Part shown: positions 55,087-64,000 of the stretch, piece by piece
How the letters are laid out: the number at the start of each line of letters is the position of its first letter
Numbering within the stretch: the first letter of the stretch is position 1
Source: Tetraselmis striata
Taxonomy: Eukaryota > Chlorophyta > Chlorodendrophyceae > Chlorodendrales > Chlorodendraceae
Reading direction: 5' to 3'
Assembly (NCBI GenBank): GCA_006384855.1
Contig: VCJN01001758.1
Location: forward strand, 286,561-350,560
Length of the DNA stretch: 64,000 nucleotides
Translations under genes and position numbers: made by a program
The notes under the pieces: model-generated
What the model was told of the DNA's origin: nothing
Database searches by the model: none
The model's input: the letters and a program-made list of their open reading frames with translations, nothing else

Positions 55087-58000
55087 TCAAGGCCTGGAGG
55101 ACAGAGCACGCCAGGCGTCGCGGATGCGGTCCATGGAGTCGCTGCCAGCCGCGGACAACACCGCCTGCATGTTGATGACGTCCTGGACGACACGTGCGTC
55201 CTGGGCCCCAGAGCGCGCAGCAGCGGCGTTCGCTATCGGCGCGTCAGCCGGCCCACTCACAGCCGCAGCGGCGCGGTCGCGGAACACGGCCTCCAGCTCC
55301 GCTGCCTTGAGCGCCGCGTGGGCCACCACGGACGCCGGGAGCCCGGCCAGCCTGGCGACGTTGTGGCCGTAGCTTTTGGGGCAGGCACCCGCTGTGAGCT
55401 TGTAGAGGAAGCACACCTAGCACCATGCGGCAGGAGGGGGGGCAGGAGCAGGCGTCAGGCCGGCGGTGAGAAGTAGCTACATACGACTGGTGCCGATCCG
55501 GTGCTGCGAAGAAATTCGCCTGCTATACGAACGTGCCTGGCTTTTTCAGTCCCACTTTAGGCTAATATATTACGAATACAGTACGATTATTCAGAAAGTC
55601 TGCCCAGCAACCCCGCCCTTAAAAGGAGTCTCTTGTACCCTGTTTCTTATTGCCGAGCGGGCACCCGTAGGCCGTAGCAATTGCTGGAGCGAGTGCCCTC
55701 GCCAGTCTATCAGGGTACAGGCAACAGACAATTAGAATAAAAGAAAGAATATAAAAGATATGAAAAGGAAATAATAGAAAAGATTTGAATGTGTTGATAA
55801 TTTGCCTTTTCTTGAAAAGAAACTGACAGATACATCTTAGTCTCATTGCGAATCGATTTCGGAAATTTGTTATTGTACACCATATATTACGAAACATGAA
55901 GAAATGTTTAACAAACATGAATAGAAATAAAAGAAATAATTAGCAAATATGAACAAAATCTTAAGAAATATTAAGGAGTAGTCATATATTTCAGATTAGA
56001 CAAATTCACAGCAATTGGGACAGATGAAGACCGATAAGATCACGTAAACGATTACGACGAGTTACTATCATCACGCAGTCTACGGCATGCTGCTGCGATC
56101 AGGCACGGTAGCGACGAGTCGAAACAGGTAGCAACGCGTATCGGGTAGTCGAAACGGGTATCGTAAAAAAAGATACTGGGACAGGAACTATTCGCGAAAT
56201 ACCTTCATGCAATTTTTTTGGTACCAATAAATGGCCCGATCGGCATCAGCATGGTCACACAATGCTGACACATACTCTAGCTAGCTTGATCAATAGTTCC
56301 TAAGTTCCCAATCAATAGTACCTAGCACAATCAATAGCATAATCTAGATGTCGTTACCTAGCTAGCATAATCACATATCAGTTCGTTGTGATGGAACTTC
56401 AGCAAACAGTATTTATCATGAATATATTTGCAGGATAACAATTGTCGCTATAGATAGACTACGGGTAACAGCTGCAGAACATAATTTTAAAGAAAGAACG
56501 CTGCAGCAAGGGTGGCAAAACACGGCCAGAGCAGGCCCCGCCATATAAGTTTATGCCACCTACGCGCTAGCTTTTATATAAAGTGATGATATAACATACG
56601 CTTTACATACCGACGGAGCAGTCCGGGTAGCGACCTTACATCTAAATGGGCTATGGGTAGCTTCAAAAGGCGATCGGGAAATCACCGAAAAAAAAACACT
56701 AGGAAACGCCCATTACGGCAACTGCGAGGCGGTGGCCGTTTAGTGGTAGTAAGACAAGTACGAGGAGTGTTTCGATAAGAAATCCCAAATATTTAATTAC
56801 CGGTCAAAGTTCGTATTTCAAACTAGTATACAGTATAGTTCAGTATTTCCCCGGATGTGATACCCGTATACCGGTACGTGATGACCCGACCTTGTGCGCG
56901 GCGGTGGGAACTGGAACGCTCAATTATTACGATACCCCGCATGGCTGATATGCTGAACGCTCAATTATTACGATACGGCCGTCGTAGAGACGCTGCAAGG
57001 GTTTCACTTGTGCCAGTCCTGTCCCGGGGGCGGGGAAAAAAAAACCCCGCATGGCTGCCCACGACGGTCCGCCCGGGCGGGCATTGGTGAGGCCATTGGT
57101 GACCTGTGGCCACTGGCGACCTGCGAGTCGCCGCACCGGGCCGATGGCGCACCTCATCCGGGTCGCTCTTGCTAGCGCCGGGCGTGATCTTGGCCCCCAT
57201 GTGGCAGATGGCCACCGCGGGGTCGCGCTTGTGGTCTTCGGCCAGACGGTGGTAGTGCGTGGCGAATATGCCGAGGCAGCCGACGTTGGCCACGGTGTAG
57301 GAGAGCACCGCAGCGGCGATGGCGGCGCCGTCCGAGGTCGAGGTGCCGCGGCCCAGCTCGTCCAGCACCACCAGTGAGCGCGGGGTGGCCCTCCTGCAGG
57401 CGGGCACCTTGAGTCAGTCCGGCACTGGGCAAGCCGGCCAGCCAGGCAACCATCAGCATAAAGCATTGGCGCGCATGTTAGGCCGGGGGCCGAGAGGCCG
57501 CAGGCGAGGGGAGCGGGCACTGCGCACCGCAGCATCGTGGCGGTCTCAGACAGCTCGACCATGAAGGTGGACTGGCCGGCCATGATGTGGTCGCGCGCGC
57601 CCATGCGCACGAAGCAGGCGTCCATTGGGGACAGGGTCAGCTCCTCTGCGGGCACCCACGCCCCCACCTGCCCGCAGCGCACAGCGCCCGTCAGTCACAT
57701 GCATTCACTTGCCGCGTCCGCCGAGCGCTTCCCGTGCCTGCGGTGGCGAGCCAGGCAGGCAGGCGGGCAGGCAGGCAGGCAGGCGGGCAGGCAGGCGGGC
57801 ATGGAGGCGGGCGGGGGAGGGGGGGGAGTACCTGCGCCATGATGGCGCCGAGGGACACCTGGCGCAGCAGTGTGGACTTGCCGCCCATGTTGGGGCCAGT
57901 CAGGAGCATGAACGGCGGCGCGCCCGCACCGCCCAGGCGGATGTCGTTGGGCACAAACACGCCGTCGCGGCCGTTGATGCCCGCCGGGTGGCACAGAGCC

Positions 58001-61000
58001 TTGGCCTCAAACACAGGGCGATCTGCCATTGGCGGCGGAAGGGGCGGGAGGGAGAGAGGGAGGGAGGGAGGGAAGGGGGGAGGGGGTGTTATCACGTTGG
58101 GATGTTGCTGAAGTTGGAAAGGGGGGCAAAGTTTCTGAATATGGAAAGAACGCCGACTTCGAATGCCAACTACACACCCACATACACACAGCAGCATCCG
58201 CAGCCACATCCCCACACATCATTCCACAAACGTTGTGTGCTCATGGAATATGTTGACTATCAAAACCGTTCCGTTGGCTGCATAACACAGAACCTCCAAC
58301 CGTGCAGACTTTTCGAATCAAGCAAGGCTTAGTTCTTCCGCCTTCCAGGGGGCCAGGGGGTGTCTGATGCAATTCACTGGCACTGGGGCACTGGAGCACT
58401 CGTGCCGTCAGCTGAGACATACAGACCACCGGGATGGCCGCACAGAACCAAGCACTCATCCTGACGAGGTGCGGCATGTTGCATCGTGTTTGCCTTGTGC
58501 AATACATGCTTCTCCAAACCATAGATAGGTGCGCCCGATGCCCTTGCCGGCAGCGTGGCGGTGGCGGCGGAGACGCACCGCTGCGGACAAACTTGGGGCG
58601 GCAGACGGGCGTGTGGCTGGCGGCCGCCGCGTGGGCGAGGCTGGCCAGCGCGTCGAGCTGGCTGGCGGCAGACACCGCGGCGCTCCACAGCGCGGAGCTC
58701 TCGTTGAACTGCGAGATCATGCCTGTGTTTGTGGGTGTGTGCGGGTAGATGTGAGCGTCGTTGTGGGGGGGGGGGGGGGGGGGGGGCAAGGTTGGGGGGG
58801 GGGGGGGGGGGGGGGGGGAGGGGGTGGGGGGGTGCATGGCGTCAAGGGAGACCCCGCCAACTCACTACAGTCAGGGGAAGGTCTTGGTCAGGGAAGGTCA
58901 GGGAAGGTGGCAGCCATGTTGGGGTTGGGGGACGCACCTGCCAGGATGCCGCCCATGGCTTTCTCCAGGCCTAGCTGCGCCGCGTCGTTCTCGTTGACAA
59001 GCTCCTGCAGGGGCAAGGGGGGCCACCGGCATCTCACTCACTTTGCTCCTCATTTGTTCACTTAATGCCCGAACCTCAACTCACTGAGTTGGCCAATCGC
59101 AGGCAGTGCCGGCTTCGCTGCTCGTGGCATCATCGCATGGATAGTGTCCCTTAATGGCAGGGACAACGACGAGGAGTGGGGGCGGACCTGCAGCTCCGGG
59201 CTCATGTAGCGGCGGAACCCCTTGCGCGTCCCCTTCAGCTCCCAGTGGCCGGGCACCTGCGCCGCCGACAGATCCGAGACGTCAGCGGCCGCCGTATCAC
59301 GGCACCGGGCCATCCCGTGCTGGCTGGTGGGAATTCATTATTGCGACTTTCCAATACTAAGTCACAATGACAACCTGTGACTTCTTGTGGAAAGTTGCTA
59401 TCATAACAAGTAATAAATAAAAATAAGCAGTAACAAATAGTAAGTCATGACAAGTAACAATAAATGAGTAGCCATTAATAACAAGTTATGAGTAGTATCA
59501 ATAAGAAGTGTAAAGGAATAAAAAGAAATATGAAAGTTAATACAATAAAAGAGATATTACTATTGGATATACCTCTGACAGCAATAAATCCGATACATAC
59601 AATACACCGATAATATGATAATGGTGATAAATGATCTGATAATATACCTACATTATATATGTATTTCTATGTATATATGTAGGTATATATCTATAAATTT
59701 ATATCTAAGTTTGTTTTTATACATACATATCTGTTTGTTTTTATACATATATATCTGTTTGTTTCTATACATATATATCTGTGTTTACCCAAGGAGGCAC
59801 TGTTTGCCACTCTCTGCTTTGCGCTCGCCTCAACCGGCTCGCGCAAGCAGTCTCGACTCTAGCAGTCGAGCAGAGTGTCAGCTTACTCTATGCCGACTCG
59901 GACCCGAGCCTCAGCCTCCCGAGACGCTACACCTTCCCCACCCCGCGACAGCAGGATGCCCCCTCGCCCTGTACCGGAAGACGCCTTAGTGGACGACGCC
60001 CCGGGCGGCGCCACGGCGGCATCTGTCGCGGAATTGGAAAAACGCCTGACGGCCCAAGCGGAAGCCCTGGAGAAGCGGCTGGCCGGGCAGTTTGAGGCTG
60101 CTACGGCGGCCTTGCTCGCTCGACTCGCCCCCCCCACTAACCCGCTTCCTCCCGAAGGTACCCAGCCAGCCAACCCCGCGGGCACGCCTGCGCCCGAGGG
60201 TGGTGAGCAAGGAGCGCAAGAGCCCCTTCCAGCTGAGCTAGACGCACCCGACAACGAGCTCGAGTACGTCGACTTTGCCTACTACGGCCGAGTCATCCCC
60301 CCCGGTCTGGAGCGCCCCCGCGCGACGTCGACGAGCCCCGCTTGTGGACCCTGACCGACGACACCGCTCGCGCCCTCGCGGAGAAGCGGAGTCAGGCAGC
60401 GTACGACGAATACATGCACCTAGGCTGCTATGCCTTCTTCAGTAGCTGCGCCAACGAGGCGATGCGCGGCGCTCTGGAGTCGCTTTCGACCGAGTCTGCT
60501 ACGCCGGCAAGCAAGGCTGCGGCCCTTGCCGAGCTCCGCGCCTGCTACCGCACCCACTTGGCGACGGAGGAGGCCACCCGTTCCCGGTTGGGCTACCTCC
60601 AGTTCGCCAAGAATGGGCCAACGGCTACAGAGGCGGACCGTGTTTTCGCCGAGCTCGCCCACGCAAAGTTCTGCACCCCACGGCGCATCGCCGTGTCCGG
60701 GCAACTCGACCAACTCCGCCGAGCGTTCGACGACAAGACCCTCGAGATCAGCCTTTCCGCAGCGGGCAAGGCCCGTGCCGCGGCCGCGTTCGCCAAGGCT
60801 ACCCCCGACAAGCCCGCCTCCACAGAGTCCGCCGAGAGGCGCAAGCAACGCGAGCAAGCCGCTGCGGCGCGGAAGGCCGCAGCGACAGCCGCAGCGTCCG
60901 ACAAGGCCAAGGCCAAGGTCACCAAGTGACGGTCTGGCCCGCCGCGCCGACTCCTGTACGCCTACCTCCCTCTACATGCCTGTGCCTGTCCCCGAGGGTG

Positions 61001-62925
61001 GATCCCTCAGGTTGTAGTGCTGGTGCGGGCCGGCAGGCCTTAGTCCGTGCGCCGACCTCGGGGGTCGTGCGCAGTACAACATAGCTAATGTACTGTAAAC
61101 CTCTAGATGACTACATCTGACCATATAAATAGTGGAGATATACGCCCAATACATACATACATACATACAAGTATTGGAATGCATCCGTTATATGAGTGTG
61201 GACAAGGGCGGCGGGGCGCGCCTTCTTCACGAGGTGCTCCGGCACCTCCAGCAGGTGGGTGTCCTTGTTGGCGCTCGTGTACTGCACGCTGGAGGCGACC
61301 TCTGTCTTCGCCTCCCGGAGGCACTCCTGCACCATGCGGCATCCCGAGTCAGGGGGTCGGGCCAGGGGGACAGCGGCGGGGGCAGCCGCATCGGGCGCGA
61401 CACCAGAGTCGCCCCTACTCTATGCAAGGACTGGCGCGACCCTGGCTGATGATCCGCAGCGGCTCCACACACACGGCAATACAGCAGCATTGCGTGGGCG
61501 TCATGGTGGGTTGTTTACACGCAGATTTATATGTGTAAAGACTTTTGTGGGCTGTTGTAAGAGCAACGGGAACGACGACGACGAGCCACGCGCCGCCCTG
61601 CCTGCGCCAGAGGTCAGATATAGACAATCATTTATAGCGAATGTCGTCCTTATGTGAGCGTCGGCACTCGTCCGAAAAAAGCCTGTAATATATTGCGGCG
61701 AATAATTCCCTCGCCAGTGGGTGAGGCCATCCCTGAAGCGGCGATCCCCCAGCGCCCCTCCCCCGGGGGTCAGCGTCGACGCGGCTGCGCACCTTGAGGG
61801 CCCGTTCCGACGCGGCGCACTCCTCCTGGGCGGCGTCGTACGCGGCGTCCACACCCTGCGAGCGGCACGCCGGGAGCGGTCGGGTCAGCGACTCCCCACG
61901 GCGGACGCTCCTAGAACACCGACCAGCAAAAATAACATAACACGAACCAGGAGACGGCCGCACGGCGACGGCGCGGCATCAGCGGTTTCATCGGCCATCC
62001 CGACAAGGGCCGGCCGGGGATGCGTCGTATCATATTGTCGGGTGAGGATGAGACGCACTACTATCCACAGGTATTTCAGTTCATTATGTACTCTGCGCCA
62101 CTTCGTGCCGATAGTATTTGTTGCAAGTTTTTTATTGTATTATCCAATTTTCTTTTTTCTTTAGTGACTTCATGCCGTTGATTTCTTTTTTTATTTATTT
62201 TTTCGCCCCCGGGTTTTACCGACTTCTTTTTCTTAATGTTTTGGCTACTCTCCACAGGCTCGCCGCACCGCTGCCAGCGGCACCACTCTGCCGCTCTCCG
62301 CGGCGGTCTCCCAGTCGATGCCGTCGATCGCCTCCAGCGCGGCGCCCATGTCGGGGAAGAGCTGCCCGGGCGTAACGAGGCGCAGCAGCAGTTTGCTGCG
62401 CAGCTGGCCCCGCACGCCGTCGAAGCACTCGGCGGCGGACTGCAGCGCCTGCGAGCGGTCGGAACGGTCGCAGAGCCTCAGTGCGCCGCGAAGATGAGCG
62501 CATTAGCGCAGAAGAGGGGGGGGGGGGGCTCCATCACGCCGGGACCGGGGGCGAAAGCCCTCGCAGTATCACGCGTCCCGCACATGAAATCACACGCATA
62601 CGGGAAGGGGGGGGGGGGGGATTGTCGCAGGCGGGTTGTTAATAGTGCGAGGGGTTGAGCCGCTCCGGCGACGGCCGCCTGGCCAGGACGAGTGAGCTGG
62701 TCTCACGAGGGATCGAGGGCACTGCGCCCGCAGCAGCACCCACTGCCCTTGGACCGGCACGCAGTGCGCCGCGCACCTTGAGGCCGTTGACGGCGCTCAG
62801 CAGCGCGCCCACGCGGCGCTTGCCCTGGTCCTCGTAGAGTACCACGTTCTCCGCGTCGCGCCCGCTGCCGGCGCCGATGGCGCAAGCCTGCAGCCTTGCG
62901 AGGCCCCGCTCCAGGTCCGACATGC
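55087..62925 (-). CDS. MSH6-like MutS homolog, C-terminal two thirds
   Basis: Eleven exons join in frame (about 559 codons): 62777-62925, 62269-62448, 61793-61855, 61222-61326, 59188-59256, 58938-59004, 58579-58722, 57832-58022, 57528-57667, 57153-57393, 55087-55416. The order matches eukaryotic MutS: lever segments ([18 protein letters not shown]), [33 protein letters not shown], Walker [39 protein letters not shown], Walker [17 protein letters not shown] and [11 protein letters not shown]. The C-terminus [20 protein letters not shown] is typical of MSH6/MSH7 rather than MSH2. It would partner MSH2 to recognise base mismatches in the nucleus. The mismatch-binding and PWWP/N-terminal parts were not found and probably lie to the right. 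The 61222 donor appears to be GC (AAG then GCGCGC). Three introns are enlarged by insertions. Confidence 0.88.
55417..57152. repeat. MSH6 last intron enlarged by A/T-rich insertion
   Basis: About 1.7 kb, A/T-rich from 55.5 to 56.9 kb, with no ORF recognised. At its inner end the 22-mer starting GAACGCTCAATTATTACG is tandemly duplicated (56914-56935 and 56955-56976). CCCCGCATGGCTG recurs at 56935-56947 and 57046-57058, perhaps footprints of nested insertions. Confidence 0.55.
57755..57800. repeat. (CAGG/CGGG)n microsatellite
   Basis: About eleven GGCA/GGCG tetramers in an MSH6 intron. Confidence 0.85.
58766..58820. repeat. Double poly(G) tract in an MSH6 intron
   Basis: Two long G runs (about 58766-58786 and 58795-58818), the richest such site in the right half of the window. 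Confidence 0.85.
59956..60929 (+). pseudogene. Retroelement Gag/ORF1-like protein in an MSH6 intron, one frameshift
   Basis: An ATG at 59956 ([18 protein letters not shown]) opens a frame with a short coiled coil ([20 protein letters not shown]) and a Pro-rich linker. This frame stops at 60352-60354. The continuation ([20 protein letters not shown]...[14 protein letters not shown]) is in another frame and ends in an Ala/Lys/Arg-rich tail, TGA at 60927-60929. The shift falls in a C-run near 60309 (GCGCCCCCGCGCG), so it may be a mutation, a sequencing error or programmed slippage. Coil-linker-helical-basic tail architecture suits a retrotransposon Gag/ORF1. No polymerase follows before exon 61222. 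Confidence 0.5.
61145..61168. repeat. (CATA)n microsatellite
   Basis: Several CATA units just inside the MSH6 intron that contains the Gag-like ORF. Confidence 0.85.
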
Positions 62926-63451
62926 CTGTAGCACGCATACACCAAGCATGATGAGGCGCTACAGTAAATGCAAAGGTGGGAGGTGGCGGGGGGGGGGGGG
63001 GGGGAGGGTATACTGCAACTGCTACGGGTGTACTCGTTACGACAGTCCTCTATATACATATATTTTCAATATATTTATTTATTCATTATTTTTATTTATT
63101 TATTTATTCATTTATACAGCGACTATATGTACATGGTGCACATATCTATGTACTATACACATTATTTAAAGATTGCAATGGCGCGTACTCCACCCCACAA
63201 ACGTTGCTACTCGGAAGGCCGTGAGCGTATGCCCGCCATGGGGATGTTCTTGGCGTGCCGCCGCCATCACCCGGTGGCGAAACCCCCGGGGAGCTCATTA
63301 ACAGCGGCGCACATACCGTCTGCTGCCACAGAACCGATGAACCGCTGGGCACGGACTACCGTGTCATTGGCCCGAATGCTGGTGACAGCTGCATCACTCG
63401 CAGGGCTACCCTGCCAGTACGCGGGCCAGCGCACCCAGAAGAGCCCATAAG
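62926..63451. other. MSH6 upstream intron or 5' region
   Basis: Contains a poly(G) tract (about 62990-63004) and an A/T-rich (TTTA)n stretch (63058-63120). No upstream MSH6 exon could be recognised. Confidence 0.5.
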
Positions 63452-63682
63452 TAAACTTCGCCCGGAGTCAACGGCCGAAGCCACCCTGCCAGCATCTGAT
63501 TTTGTGCGCCAACTGCAGTCGTGGGTCTGGCATAGCCCTTAGACCATTGCCTCATCAAGGGCTAATGCATCAACTAGGTCAACTCGGTACACGCCCGGTC
63601 GATATTGCCCTCGCCGGGAGAACCGGGATTCGGGGGGCCTCTCATATAATAAGAGACCGCTCTACCCAGCGGCGGACAGATG
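63452..63682 (-). mobile_element. tRNA-derived SINE, copy B
   Basis: Same family as 10289-10540 and same strand. Shared blocks include GCGCCAACTGC, GGTCTGGCATAGCCC and CCATTGCCTCAT. The minus-strand head reads GTCCGCCGCTGGGTAGAGCG (A-box region), then CCCCGAATCCC (B-box region). Loss of T-stem pairing shows it is not a functional tRNA gene. Confidence 0.7.
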
Positions 63683-64000
63683 ACGAGGCCATATATTATA
63701 TTAAGCCTCAAACCGGACGTCTTGATGCTGCCAACCTGTAACATCATCCGCGATCGTTCCACCACAGTTGCGTCCACATTTGATCTCCGGCAGGCAGGGC
63801 GGGTGCTTATAATTCTTTCTCAGTTTCAAGATGTGGCCGTGTGTGGGGCGTTTGCCTGTACGGGTGTCGACGCAGCAATAGGACCACTGCGAATAGGAAC
63901 CCGCCCTGCCTGACTGAGGTCAAATGCAGACGAAACTAGAGCGGAATTATAGCGAGTGAACTGGTGGGTTGCCTGCAAGCCGCACGCAGAGGCTTAATAA
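63683..64000. other. Right edge, no gene recognised
   Basis: Short frames only; no MSH6 exon or repeat copy identified. Confidence 0.4.

Noticed and set aside
57755..57800. Short regular repeats as a possible CRISPR array
   Set aside because: Simple tetranucleotide repeat without spacers, in a eukaryotic intron.
61130..61221. Extension of MSH6 exon 61222-61326 to the GTATGT donor near 61168
   Set aside because: It would add residues not matching MutS and break the expected alignment with the next exon; the GC donor keeps phase and spacing.

Overview
This window looks like nuclear DNA of a green alga. The genes are rich in introns with GT(G/A)-AG borders, most often GTGCGC, and the exons are GC-rich. 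One gene encodes a plant/green-type RbcX Rubisco chaperone. Telomere-like TTTAGGG/CCCTAAA units are scattered through introns. Most introns of several genes also carry one long poly(G)/poly(C) tract. The species cannot be named from the sequence alone. Most gene models below were built by hand from splice borders and family resemblance. Reading phase is preserved across the junctions used in the HERC-like, sulfotransferase, makorin, reticulon, amine oxidase, RbcX and MSH6 models. In the cupin gene two choices, exon 1 and the start of exon 11, are uncertain.

Host genes, left to right: a HERC-like HECT E3 ligase with RCC1 repeats and an embedded UBA domain (221-8938, minus, running off the left edge); a cytosolic-type sulfotransferase (16475-18377, plus); the C-terminal half of a makorin E3 ligase (19098-19934, minus); a last-exon fragment of a GNAT-like protein (20507-20611, plus); a reticulon-like ER protein (24786-26884, minus); a secreted-type FAD amine oxidase (27989-30562, plus); a cupin/JmjC-like protein whose iron ligands appear lost (34866-40831, plus); RbcX (41521-42773, minus); and the C-terminal two thirds of an MSH6-like mismatch repair protein (55087-62925, minus; its 5' part was not found and probably lies to the right).

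Between and inside these genes is a dense layer of mobile DNA. A 1467-bp hAT element has perfect 8-bp target duplications. A non-LTR retrotransposon family with a C-terminal restriction-like endonuclease is present in at least five 5'-truncated copies, four of them with 14-19 bp target duplications. There are two tRNA-derived SINE copies, a Gag-like ORF in an MSH6 intron and small inverted-repeat elements in introns of the cupin gene.

The most unusual region is 43.8-53.8 kb. It holds the decayed remains of an integrated small DNA virus of the Polinton-like/virophage type: a frameshifted double-jelly-roll-type capsid gene, a frameshifted DNA cytosine methyltransferase, a virion-protein-like NPWLQHV gene, an intact 47-codon lysine-rich ORF divergent from the capsid gene, and several unassigned ORFs. 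A degenerate Ty3/Gypsy retrotransposon lies between its two halves. Its left end abuts a LINE copy that has lost its own 3' end.
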